From: Ostrinia nubilalis | Lineage: Eukaryota > Arthropoda > Insecta > Lepidoptera > Crambidae | Assembly: GCF_963855985.1 (NCBI RefSeq) | Contig: NC_087092.1 | Span: 7,316,001 to 7,380,000, forward strand | Direction: 5' to 3' | Length of the DNA stretch: 64,000 nucleotides | In this document: one piece after another, positions 1 to 11,844 of the stretch | Numbering within the stretch: the first letter of the stretch is position 1 | Layout: each line of letters begins with the position of its first letter | Notes under the pieces: model-generated | Database searches by the model: none | What the model saw: the letters and a program-made list of their open reading frames with translations, nothing else | What the model was told of the DNA's origin: nothing | Translations under genes and position numbers: made by a program

Positions 1-115
1 CGTGAAGCTGATTATGGTAATGCCGCGACAGGATTGACGCACGTTTTAGTTCAAGCTGTTTAAATTATTTGTTCATAAACAACTGGCGTTCGGCCCTGAC
101 CCCTGCGACCTCTTT

Positions 116-233
116 CATCATTATTTCAGCCACAGGACGTCCACTGCTGAACATAGGCCTCCCCCAAAGACTTCCACATCGCACGGTTGGTAGCGGCCTG
201 CATCCACCTCCTCCTCGACTTTGCGACTCCGTT
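116..233 (-). mobile_element. RTE-type LINE 3' fragment
   Basis: Contains CCACAGGACGTCCACTGCTG and AACATAGGCCTCCCCCAA, the common lepidopteran RTE 3' end. On the minus strand it encodes the ...WKSLGEAFVQQWTS-like terminus. Confidence 0.65.
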
Positions 234-1827
234 AACGATCATTAAACAATTGCTAGCTACCGGGATCAGAAATAGACCTGAAGATGTCCGGAGCATCTTC
301 CAATTACTTCGTTAAAAACGACCTTATGGACAAGGAACTAAGAACGTGTTCAGTTGTCTCCCGGATAGATGGTGGACTTCCTGGTTGTCCAGTACAGCGG
401 TGTTACGCAGCTGTAGATTGTGATACAACATTGTTGCACTTCCCTTTATCTAGTGCACACCTATCTAAAGCGTTAGTTACACTATTGTGGAGTTAGACAA
501 ATTATTTCATCAACACATTGAATTTTGTTTTTTAAGTCTGGTTGGAAGAAGATTTCGATTCTAAATATAGGAAAGAAATAATAAACGTAACTATGGTAAC
601 TTTTAAAGCTGTGAAGATTCGAGATAATCATTTGAGATTGCATTAGGTACATCCATTGGGATGTTATGGCCTGAATATGTACAGAGGTAGGTATTAACAT
701 GGGAATATTAAACAAACTGATTGAACGATATTCTGTGACCTGTGTGTCAATTGCAATAGAAGTCAGTAAATAAACCTATGCGGTTCATCGACCTCTGTGT
801 TGTTATAATCATAAACAATAAACACTAGTGCAGTTAATCTAATTCTTATGTATAGCTCGATAAGATATACTTTGACATAATATCTTGGTCTATGTGAATC
901 ATAGTGCATCAAAACGCTTTCCTCGCATATTGACTTGATAATTGATTCACATCCTGTGGTCATTGTCATGATCACACAAAACAAACCATCTGATGACGTG
1001 GGGAAATATGAATCGATAATGGAAAGTCCCACCAGGTTTATGCAGCTCGATTATAATTACATATTAATTTATTGTTATCAGTCCATAGTTATTCCACTTC
1101 AATTTAGCAAAGTATACCTCAGAAATTAATGCACGGACGAAGGATATCAAGGTAAGTACTGTGGCACCAATGTAGTTGTAATAAGTTCGTTTTTGCTTTA
1201 AAATGTAGAGTCTGAAGCACTTTTAATTTGTCTGCACAACATTAGGTACTCTTAACAGCTGTAATATTGATTTTTAATCCACAAAGAAAAATACAAAAGC
1301 CCATATTACACGCTCCAAATAAGGGACAAATCGAATTTTCAGTCTTGAATAGACTAGCCAAAGCTAAGTAGTAAATTTTAATTAATCACCATTAATAGGA
1401 GAGTTAGTGTAATTTCTTGCAGCAATTTTCATATTTTCAGTTTCCCTACTCTAGTTCAGTTAATATTTCGTAGTAATAGCTGAGAGTGAAACGATTGTAA
1501 ATATTTACACTAACCTATGAAGATTATTTATGTAAAAATATTTCATGTTTATCAAAAAATATCTTAACTGACCGAATCTTTAACTTTTGGCTGTTGCAAT
1601 CAAATATAAATAATAAATAATCTGCAAGTTTATCTTGATGTTTAATTATTTGATTTACTGGTAAAACGCATGTACGGTCTTTATCAGTTGCCGAATTTGT
1701 ATGTCACCCTGAAGTTATTTTGAATAGGTAATTGGACTATCGGTATCGACTTTTTAAAAGGTTACCGTAAAATATAATAATGGTTTCATCATCTCAGTTT
1801 ATTTAATCTTCTGGATAAAAAATCGGC
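234..1827. other. Unassigned AT-rich sequence
   Basis: Only short unrelated frames; no repeat or RNA gene seen. Confidence 0.6.
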
Positions 1828-2386
1828 CAAGTTCGAGTTGAACTCGTACTAAGGGATTTATTATTATTATTTATTTATTCCGTATTGTTATAGCGGCACT
1901 AAACATTCTGTGAAAAAAGTTATAGTGGACCTATTACAATTCATGAGATACAGTCGACTCGACAGAAAGACTGACGGCGACTTAGAATATACACTGGCCT
2001 GCAGAATTAAGTCTACTCGTACACTTTGAAATTTTATTTTTTTATAAACTTTAAAAGGTAGAGATTTAAAATAAAAAACGTTATACTCATAGGAAATCTT
2101 ATTAGCTTTCTTATAGCTAAAGTAAATATTAAACGCTTTTTCGAGACCTTTTTATTCCGGAAGTATAGTTTGTACCTACTTAATGCTATAATGTAAATAT
2201 TTCTACGCCACAAGTGGCAGAAGGTGCTGAACCCGTTCTTATTTAATATCTTGTTACCACTTTCTAAGAAATAAATGTTTTTGATTTGATTTGATTTGAT
2301 TCAAAGTTATTGAAATTTTATAAGTGTGATAAGTATTTACTTTTGCAGGCCAGTGTAGTTCCGTAGGTTTTACGGAACCCTAGAAA
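1828..2386. repeat. Lepidopteran dispersed repeat split by a MITE
   Basis: Left part 1828-1989 (CGGCCAAGTTCGAGT, CGTACTAAGGG, GACAGAAAGACTGACGGCGA) and right part 2358-2386 (GTTCCG...CGGAACCCTA) match a common repeat in moth genomes that starts near GGCCAAG and ends TACGGAACCCTA. The middle is interrupted by the insertion at 1992-2355. Confidence 0.55.
1992..2355. mobile_element. 364-bp TIR element nested in an older repeat
   Basis: Ends CACTGGCCTGCA and TGCAGGCCAGTG are perfect inverted repeats flanked by TA (1990-1991 and 2356-2357). The interior is AT-rich, with a TTGAT pentamer run near 2281-2299 that resembles a LINE tail. Confidence 0.7.
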
Positions 2387-2437
2387 TGTTACGTTTAAAG
2401 GAAAACTGTCAAAAAACAGTTACAAGTCCTAGGAACT

Positions 2438-2761
2438 GTGTGCCTACCATGAGTTTACGTTAGGTGTGCTCGCTAGCGATTGCGTAAAAAAATGACATTT
2501 AAATGTATGACATATTGTGCAGCGCCCCTAGTGGCTACTTTCAAGAAATACTTCTTCTTCTTCTTCTCCTCTATGGCTACTGTGTTTCCACGTTTGCCAA
2601 TGTCACGTGAGCATAGCCATTACACGGTATATGAAGTTATAAACCTTGGGGTTGAGTGCTATTAGGTATAGTCTAGCGTGTTTCAAGAAATAAAATCTTC
2701 ATAGAATTTTTTGACGTATTCGCTAGCGAGCTCACCTAACGTAAACTCATGGTAGGCACAC
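2438..2761. mobile_element. Foldback MITE family Y, copy 1, interrupted by a retro-insert
   Basis: Inverted ends GTGTGCCTACCATGAGTT run on through ACGTTAGGTGTGCTCGCTAGCGA-like arms of about 45 bases. Without the internal insert the copy is about 180 bp, like its relative at 13435-13605 in opposite orientation. Confidence 0.8.
2551..2680 (-). mobile_element. 130-bp retro-insert with 12-bp target duplication inside MITE Y copy 1
   Basis: The direct repeat tttcaagaaata (2539-2550 and 2681-2692) flanks a segment absent from the other copy of the MITE. On the minus strand it ends in a GAA-rich tail (GAGAAGAAGAAGAAGAAG), as expected for a target-primed SINE or truncated LINE. Confidence 0.75.
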
Positions 2762-5520
2762 TGATATAACTAGACACACTATTATGCTGAGTAGTGAGAT
2801 TTCAGATAAGTATTTTTCTCGTGAGAAATTGAAAACTAAGATAATGTTACGCTTACTACAGGAGAGTAAAAAATATAACTGGGTTATCATTTGCGTAATA
2901 TACTCACTTACCTACATACTAATATTGTAAATTAACCATATTTTATTTTTATCCGATTTCTTTCAGTAATCCTGATTCAGCTGTAAAATCAAGACAGAAT
3001 TGTTTTCAGTTAATATTGCTGTAAATTTCCGTGGCCTGATCTTATTTACGTAATTTATTATTGTCTTTTTATATAAATGTTATTGTTTGTATTCAAAAAT
3101 AGATAGAAATTGCAATGTTTTGCTGAAACGAGATACGACCATTGAAAATTATATCAAGTATCTAAATTGAATGATTACGCGATGTTGTGTTAGTGGTTTC
3201 ATAATAATTTGTACGCACGCACTCACCAATGCTTACAAACATTTTAAAATTGAAGGTTAAACGTATGTGATAACTGATAAGGCAGTAGTTAATTTGTGAA
3301 AGTGTATCACTATTTCAATGAGGTCATCACGTTTCACGAAAAATGTTTTTACTACGACGCGGTAAACACAGATGGCATAAGTCGACTCGTCATAATTGCC
3401 TATGCTAATTACAACGTATTACACTATGTATTTGTCATTGATATAAAAATATGACTTTAGATAAAACATTTCAGTGGAATTGTGATCCAAAGTGCCATAC
3501 GCGTCTGGCATGACTTGATAAAGCAATTTAAGAGTGCCATCTAAAGGACGGAATCATCTTAGTATTTTAATTAGCACACATTAAGTAGTGACTTATTATT
3601 ATTCTGTGGTAGTATTCACTACTCATTATAGTTCTCGATCTGATGAAACAACCTCGGAAATGTTCAAATAACTTTGTAGTTAAACGTTTGTTTCGAATTG
3701 CTAGATAATGTTAGTTACCCACTTAGATATCGGTATCTACAACATCGGTGGTGAGTCTAAATAATTTTTGCATCGCAATAAGTCGAAGTGGGTTATCTGT
3801 TGACCCACCAATTGCGTCGGTCCATGGACGTCACAGCCTCACAGGCCTTGTGTCACCGACTCACTAGCTGTAAAACTACCTTGTTTCAATATATTACACT
3901 AACTGGCCCGGCAGACGTTGTTTTATGCAAATGGTTTCGGTCATACAAAAATGTCATTAAAAATAGTTATCTGAACGTTTTTTTGAGCTTTCAGCTTTTA
4001 TAAAATAAAATGTTCCCTTACATGTCCCAATAACTGGATAGAGGTTTATGGGGAATCATGAAAACTTTATCTTAATCACTCGTGTGCTTTTTATTTAACC
4101 CACAGCTTTGTCTGACGCCTCAAGCTTTAGAAGTTCAGCTTATTTGAGGAACAAATAAGACAAACAATATTTTATCGTTTTACCTCAGCAGTTATTATCT
4201 AATTTATTTTCGTCAAGCTCGCAATGAAAAAATATAATAAAATCATCATACCTTATGTCTTACCATGCATAAGAATTATGTTTCGAAATAAGTTACATTG
4301 AAAAAGGGTCGTTGAACTAACATAATTAGAAACATTCAACAAAGCTGTGAGGCATTCAATAAAAGTTGTCTCTAATTTAAGTTATTAATGGCTGCTCTTA
4401 CGCATACTTTAATTAAGCTCATATAGGGTGTATGAGCAATAGAGGGTTAGATGTATTACTTTTATTTTCGAGGCAAAAGGTACTCTCTCGGAGGTTTCAG
4501 TGGGAAATTTCGGAGAGTCCCATTATTTAATCTACCACAGCCTTTTCATTACAGCAAGTTTGCGTAGAGCATTTGATTTTGATCTGATCTGACTGGTCTT
4601 GCTTGTAAAACATCCATAGTATTATTTTTTTCAGTAATGAATGGCAATTTCTTAGTGCTTAGCTTTTAACTTTTCATTCTTTCACGGTTATATCTTTCAT
4701 AATGTTAAAGACATAATGTTTTCGCAGTGTCTGGGCAACTTTACAGTTGTACGTGAATACTGAAAAGTATGTTATTTCAATTTGGATTTGAATTTACAAG
4801 ATATTATTATTAATAAAAAAATCACGAGAAGAAATCACTGGTTTTCAACCTGAACGCATGACGTGAACTCAAAGTTTTCCATCTTGGCCAACGGCTCTCT
4901 AACGCCCTGTATATCGTACCTTGTATTCTGGTTAAACAACAATCTACTAGTCCAAAAAATTCCATAACAAAACAGCGTCATTTTCGTAGGCCCAGTGTGT
5001 GTTTTCCCTAAGAGGGCGTGCAAGGCGCTTACGCAACTGCTCTTATCGATTGGTCGCGCCTGCGTAACACTCACTCCGGTCTAAACAGGCCGTTCACCCC
5101 GGCCATTCACGCAAAATACATAGATTTGGAAACCTTCTGACCAGTCCACAGCACGCGACATTTCCTTATTTGGTGTTTCATCACAAGATTCAAGAGGTCT
5201 GAATTGGACGTAACAGAGGAGGAGGCACCTGGAGCCTTAAATGTATAGTCGAAGAAATTCGTTAAAAATGTTTTTAAACATTTATCTAAGTAAGCTCTGC
5301 TACGGATAAATACATTAATACATACCATTGGTAGCAAGTCTGAACCCCATCATTAGGTAAAGTCTGACTGCGATGAAAGAATTTCAGCTTTATGTTTTCA
5401 GTCAGAAAAATTTGATTGTGTAATTCAAAGCTCCGTTGAATATCCCACCCTTTTTAATAATAATGAAAAATGACGTGTTGATATAACAAATACTTTTCAT
5501 AGCAAAAGCTTATTTACTGA
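2762..5520. other. Unassigned sequence with one possible LINE scrap
   Basis: Near 3901 GGCCCGGCAGACGTTGTTTT resembles a moth LINE start. At 4850-5340 the base composition is richer in GC and less simple, with two minus-strand frames of 76-79 codons that match nothing I know. Confidence 0.5.
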
Positions 5521-5575
5521 AATTTTAAACATGAAAAATTTGGTTAATCGTACCAAATTTTTCATGTTCAAAATT
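5521..5575. repeat. 24-bp stem hairpin
   Basis: 5521-5544 and 5552-5575 pair at 23 of 24 positions around a seven-base loop. AT-rich; no function evident. Confidence 0.7.
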
Positions 5576-6540
5576 AGGTATTTGTCACGTTTGTTCAGAA
5601 TAAGCATCAAATTGAAATATCATGAATTAAATCACGGTCTTCATTCAAAAATATTCCTCTACTTATTATTCAAAAATAATCCATAAACATTCTACCACAA
5701 TATCGTGTGCATACGTAATAATGTGTGCAAACGTCTTGAAACTTATTAGTAATTGCCTTTGTGTTGAGTAATAGATATCGATTACCATTATAACTATTGT
5801 CACAATTACTAATCACCTACGCAGTTTTGATGGACATTGGGCCCAAGCAACTGCCTTTCTTCTATATCAACGCGTGCTCAAACGCAGATGTTCAATGTAG
5901 TCAATCAATCAATTTCGTTGGACACTAGACGGGAAGTCAATTCGCAATCGTTTTCGGCAATTGAAAATGACGAAAACACTGCAGGTGGTCAGCTCTGCTG
6001 TTTAAAGCTTAAAACTAAGTATGTGGTAAAATAACTTCAGGGAATTTTAACGCTTTTTCAAAACCTACAACTTACGGTTATTTATAATAATTTACAGTAA
6101 CTGTAAACGGTTAACACATTCGTTTTTGTGTTTAATATTCAAAAAGTATTACACATACATATTATTTTAATAATCTATAATTGAAAGCGATATAAAAACA
6201 ATAATGGTGAATGGCGATTAGTAAGAGTAGGTATATAAGAAATAGCAGAGAGAAAACAGCCTGAACACCAATACGTAGCACTGCAATGATTGTGACAAAC
6301 AAGCAGCCCCTGCGCTCCCCGTTAAAAATGGTTTAAAAGTTTTCCGCTCAAATATCAATAAATTAACAGCCTAGGAACACAACGTCCATTTCGTGTCTAA
6401 TTAACTTCGCATGATGACAGGTTTTAAAATAAGAAGATCGCCGAAAGAATTGTAGGTGGCTGCTCGTAGACAGCTCGTAGCACTGGTACCTCTCTTTGTG
6501 AAGAAACAAATCTTAAAAGAGACCAAAAGATAAGGAGACA
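5576..6540. other. Unassigned AT-rich sequence
   Basis: No feature beyond short frames. Confidence 0.6.
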
Positions 6541-6655
6541 TGTAAAGTGCCCCATAAGGGCTACCTTTTCTTTTTTATTTTCTACTACATTTTGACGTTC
6601 ATAAGTGCCACGTCTTGTGGTCTAAACTGAATAAATATTTTTGATTTTGATTTTA
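6541..6655 (+). mobile_element. LINE 3' tail, plus strand
   Basis: Ends with AATAAATATTTTTGATTTTGATTTT-like tail repeats after CATAAGTGCCACGTCTTGTG, a form common for Jockey-type LINE 3' ends in moths. No coding part remains. Confidence 0.55.
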
Positions 6656-6669
6656 AGACAGTTTAAATT

Positions 6670-6850
6670 TTATCTCACTGAAAACTGAATAAATAAAATG
6701 AAATGAAATACTTAGTTTATTCAGTACATAGGCCCTTTCCAGGGCACTTATACACGTCCCCAATATAGCTTGCCCTACGACCATTTCGGAACAACATAAT
6801 TATGGACTAGTGCTGAGAAGTGGCGGAAGAAACTCGGTCACCTTTGTCAG
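6670..6850 (-). mobile_element. LINE 3' tail, minus strand
   Basis: On the minus strand: ...CCGAGTTTCTTCCGCC...TATAAGTGCCCTGGAAAGGG...GAATAAAC followed by TATTTCATTTCATTT tail. It faces the tail at 6541-6655, so the two insertions meet 3' to 3'. Confidence 0.55.
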
Positions 6851-7843
6851 CCTCTAGTACTTGTAATAGTAGATACTTACTATTGTCGATTGATTTGCTG
6901 TTTGTTCTATTTGGTTTTCATCAAACGCGTAACGCGAGCGGGTCAGGTTGCGCCGAAGTCCCGGGAACTGAAGACATTACAATTCGCCACCGGGTCACCA
7001 GCTCACTTCCATGTATGACATGTGAAGCTGAGGTGTCATGTATGTACAATTGCCATTTTTCGAATAATAGGAACATGAGCTGAAAATCGACACATTGGAA
7101 CGAAACATTCAGTGTCAAATTAAGTAGAAACGATTCTAATAAAAGCGTTTTAAATAATTTATAGAAATTAATTCAATTTTCAGAATCAGGTTGTGATCAT
7201 GTTTTGCAATCAGTGTGGACTATTTTACATAATATTTACTTATGTATTCTGAAAAACACATTATACATTCGATTAGGTTTTTAAGTATTAAGTTCGCGGT
7301 TGGCAAGCCTGACTTTTACACCCATTGAAAAATACTAGTAGAATGAAGTAGGTACTCTGCTCTTTGGTTAAATACTTATTCCAAGTTACTAACTTAAATA
7401 CATCTAAGTTACTAGTTCCGCAAAGTTCAATGCACCGAAATTATTTCACAAATGCACATAGCCGCTACGAGTGTTGTTGGGCAATTACATAATTAGGTAA
7501 AGTGTATTTTAAACACGGGATACTCATATTTCAAATAAAGCAGTTCCTAAGATCGTTTTACAAAGGTGACTAAACTTTACTACCTGACAAGTCGTTACAT
7601 AACTTCAACAGTGTTTCACAAACCGGAATAATAGTGGTTTCGTTCAGTACTGAGATTTGTTAGTGCTTACAAACTTAAGTTCTGAATTTTCACTGTAGTA
7701 AAAATGGGTTATGTCTATTACATGTTACCGATATAGTTAGTAAAGGAAAAATAAATAAAATCCTATCTGATCTGATGGTCCTAGAATATACCTAACCATG
7801 TTTTTGTTGGGACCAACCTCAAATAAAGGAATGTTAAAGAGCT
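6851..7843. other. Unassigned AT-rich sequence
   Basis: The left end may still belong to the minus-strand LINE at 6670-6850. Nothing else seen. Confidence 0.55.
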
Positions 7844-8045
7844 GTACCTCTAGTACGAAAAACTTTCGAGTTCGTTTCGTTGCGTATTCAAAGTGTCATC
7901 GAAAAATTTTGTATGAAAAATTAAACAGCGCCCCCTAGGGCGGCTATAATATAGGGGGCGCTGTTTAATTTTTCATACAAAATTTTTCGATGACACTTTG
8001 AATACGCAACGAAACGAACTCGAAAGTTTTTCCTACTAGAGGTAC
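7844..8045. mobile_element. Near-perfect 202-bp hairpin MITE
   Basis: Arms 7844-7937 and 7952-8045 are reverse complements at 93 of 94 positions, with a 14-base loop. Ends are GTACCTCTAGTA, so a TA duplication is possible. The centre is CAGCGCCCCCTA. The near-perfect match implies a recent origin or ongoing arm correction. Confidence 0.88.
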
Positions 8046-9725
8046 TGAAATAGTTAATGAAATTGCGTCAAACACATTTTTAAGAGCTAAGTAGACTACT
8101 AGAAATGTCCGCTACCTAATAAAATTATGAATATTCAATAAAACTTCTAAAACTCCAACTAAACTCAACAAATATTTCTTCCAAATATTAAAGTATTTTT
8201 ATTCCGTAGTTATATTTCCCGTGGGAACAAGGTAGTATGTATTTCTGTGAAAACCTGAAATCTAGGCCAGTGAAGCCTTTGGGAGTCTAGTAATAACTTT
8301 TATGCAGTAAGGATTGGTTTACGAAACGTACCAAATATTTTGATACTATCTCCAATAAAATGTAGAGCCATAAAATCCAGACTGACTCCTAGATGTATTA
8401 ATAAATGCCTGCCTCCGCCGACCTATTGACATTTATGTAACAATGCCCACAACACGAAACGTTATCGATTTTCGTTTAGTATTTATGTACTGCTCCGGAC
8501 CTAAATTAGATCTTGTCGCCACTGCTAGAACTAGGAATACAGAATGAAGCAAATCATAAACTTCGGTTGTTATGATCAAATCAACATTTAATGTTTATAT
8601 TTGAGCGCACGTAACTTCACAGTGTATTAAAGTTATCGCTTAAACAGTGATTTTCTTCAGAATAGCAAACTAGCTGATGTTCGATACAAAGGAATTTGCT
8701 TAGATAAATATTCAACATCATCTCTGACCAATCCGTAGCATGACGTTAAGAAGAAAGAAAAGCCTGTTTTATTATACTAGCTAACATCGTATTGCTGTTT
8801 TTCATAATAAAAATATTATGCGTTAGGAAATTGTTTTGGGAAATAGAGTTAGGTAGATTGATATTTATTATAGTCACTGACGAGTAATTTTATTATTCAT
8901 TAAATTTTAAATGTCACGTTGCTGACCACGCTACCGCGCATAATTATTTATTTATTTATGAAGCGATAACAAAGACAATTTTAATTAATGTTCATATACA
9001 GAGAAAGTGCCACATGATGACCACACAAGAGATCGACGTAGGGCCCCAGTTTATCGAAAGTTATCTTCCGCGATTGTGGAAGAATCGGGTCACCCAGTTT
9101 TGAAGGTCGAATAGATATTATTTTTACACACTGGCAATTAAATAATCGCAAATTTTAATTGTATGACCCGAGTGTCACGGGCATTAAGATTAAATCGTAT
9201 CAGAGCGTTTTTTTTTACGAAAAAAACTCTGTCAATGAATATGTTGACCATGTAATAGGTACCTATGTAAATATTTATCATAAAAGCAATTCTTATAAAC
9301 ATTATTTAAATAAACACAAAGAAATTACAAACGATCTATCCAACTCTGATTTTTTTTATCTCAAATCTTTGGCTTAGAATAAAGTTGACGGTTTATTTTT
9401 ATAGATATTAACTGTCTATGAAGCCTTAGCTTATGTACAGGACCTCTGCTCGCCCTATAGTACATGTTTTTTAAGCAAATAGTAAAACCACAAAAATGAT
9501 AGTATTATTATCAGAAATGAGAAAATATCGCCAGGACATAGATCATTTAATAAAACATATACCTAGATAATTTAGTAAAAAAACGAGTATAAAGATTGTA
9601 TAAGAGTAAAAAAGTTGAATAACCCCAAGAGCAACTTGTTCGGATATTCACCTTTTACCTTCATAAAGTATCTATTTCATAACACCAGAGATCTGCAACC
9701 GCATGCTCATTTGAATAAACAAATA
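8046..9725. other. Unassigned AT-rich sequence
   Basis: No repeats or genes recognised. Confidence 0.6.
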
Positions 9726-9986
9726 CAGGGTGTCCCAAAATTATCACGTCACAATGACACCAGAGGTAGCTGGACCTAAGACGCATCCAACAAGCCTAAT
9801 ACATTTTTAACAAAGTTAAGTTTTGAGATATGATTTTAGTTATAATGTCCATATAAGAATCTGATGATTTTTAAAATAATGATCAATTTTAGTTATTTTT
9901 AAAATGGTAATATTACACTAGTTCGATGCGTCGTAGGCCCACCTACCTTCGGTATTAGTGTGACATGCTAATTTCGGGACACCCTG
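9726..9986. mobile_element. 261-bp TIR element (CAGGGTGTCCC ends)
   Basis: Ends CAGGGTGTCCC and GGGACACCCTG. Imperfect pairing continues inward (GGTAGCTGGACCTAAGACGCATC against its partner near 9921-9945). AT-rich non-coding centre. Confidence 0.7.
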
Positions 9987-11099
9987 TGTAAACTCTACAA
10001 CTTTTTAATGACTACGTCAAATGTGTACATCCTACGTAAATCTTATATTCGTAACCGTAAACAAAATAGTGATTTATTGCCTGACAACAGTTTAACTGTA
10101 GAAAACGGCAGAAAACCAAAAATGATTACTTCACAACATACTTCGAGAAGTTAGCGCGTCGTGAAATATTTGAGCAGGTTGTTTAGAGTAGTGCAGGGCG
10201 AATGGAACCTATTGATTGAATAGCATTAATTTATTATAATGTTTATCACTTATAAATTAATGCGTGATATAATTTTGAGAGTTTTATAGCTATTTCAATT
10301 GCAATCTTAAAAATTTTGTAATCTCATGTACAATAAAGTAATTTGAAAATTATAAATAACTTGAAAAATACTACTAATTATAAAAATACCACTGCCACTG
10401 CCTAAGCCGGGAATCCAACCATTGTTTGTTCTTACCTAATCCTTTTATAAGAATTTAGTAAGTGTTCGCTTCAGTTTATTCTGATTTTCATAGAGGATCT
10501 TTTATTCATGTGCCTTTCAGGTTCTTATGTTTTAAGGTCCACAAAGGATTTCATGAAGTAAATAAATTAATATAAAACGATTTTTTTCCATGAATTCTAG
10601 TTTCAGCCGAAGGATTACTTTAACAGAAAGTTTGTCTTTGCCTAATAATTTTATTTCTGCCTACCGGACCGGAAAAAAGCAAGAAAATAAATAAATGTTG
10701 GTATTATGACAGTTTTTCCGAGTCTCCCCGATTTATTCGTTTGTTTTGACTTCCCGCGCTCGCCGCGGCGGCGCCGACAAACAAGTGATGATAGATAGAT
10801 TTTGCAATCGAGATCATGTAGGTATCGAGCGATAAGTGGAACACTCACGAGTTTTGACTAATTACATTTTTTTTGTAAATTAAGTTTTTAAACAAATTAT
10901 TTGTACCTACTGTTCTGTGATTTTGCGAACCGCGGTGTTTTCATTGTACGCTTAAATGTTATGTAATATTAAGTCATTACTCGATTACAGGTACTCGAAT
11001 AGTACAACTTATGTTTGTTAAAAAGTAAACGAATCGGTTTGGGACTAGTCATGTTTTGGATAGACAAAATATTGTTAACTGTTGAAAAATATACTATAC
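9987..11099. other. Unassigned sequence with a small GC-rich spot
   Basis: 10341-10366 matches the flank of the hairpin at 44770. 10750-10785 is a short GC-rich spot (CGCGCTCGCCGCGGCGGCGC). Otherwise AT-rich. Confidence 0.55.
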
Positions 11100-11101
11100 T
11101 A

Positions 11102-11842
11102 TAGCCTGACCAGGAACATAAAAACCCTCGCCATGTTGCGGAAAACTAATGGTACTAATTTCTTTTAATGGCAACAGTAACTGAAAACTTCATTGACATG
11201 TCACCTTGCATGTCAGTCTATTGCTGTCAAAGTGTAAACAAACTTTATTTTAAATGTGCGCAAGTGGTTTTATGAATTAAATTGCTAAAATATTTTTATA
11301 GTCGTGAAAGAAAAGTGGTTCACAATGTGTTAAAGTATTTGTCGAAGAGAAATACTAAGGGTTCGGACAATATTTTCATTGAATAATGTTTCCGACAAAG
11401 GTTGTCAAATTGACTGACATGTTTATCGTATAGTACAGTCCACTATGAAAATTAGCTGTGGTTTGTTTCAACTACCTATTTTAAAAATTTTGTCACTTTC
11501 TAAGTGTTGAATTTTATGGGATTGGGAAAGAAGTACCAAGTTTGAAGCGTTCATGAGCAGACATTGCAGTTGAATATTCAAGTTCTGAATTTGATTATTG
11601 ATGAATAATAAAATAAATCTACTAGCTCGATTGATGGTTTCATTTAATTTATTTAAATCAGGTTACCTATAATAATATTTTTTCGTTAATTTATGAAAAT
11701 ATCAAATTAGCCCGTAATCCTGAATCCTGATACATAAAGTTAGCCTATTAATTTAACACAGGTACGACTGTACTCAGTGTTGCACTATCAAATGCAATTG
11801 ACGCGCCTCTATGCCAGGGTTTTTATGTTCCTGGTCAGGCTA
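11102..11842. mobile_element. TIR element family X, copy 1 (741 bp)
   Basis: Perfect terminal repeats of about 27 bases beginning TAGCCTGACCAGGAACAT, flanked by TA (11100-11101 and 11843-11844). The interior is non-coding and nearly the same as the copies at 38466 and 60160. It includes a CTGTCAAAGTG/TTGACAACC-type palindromic motif set. Confidence 0.85.
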
Positions 11843-11844
11843 TA

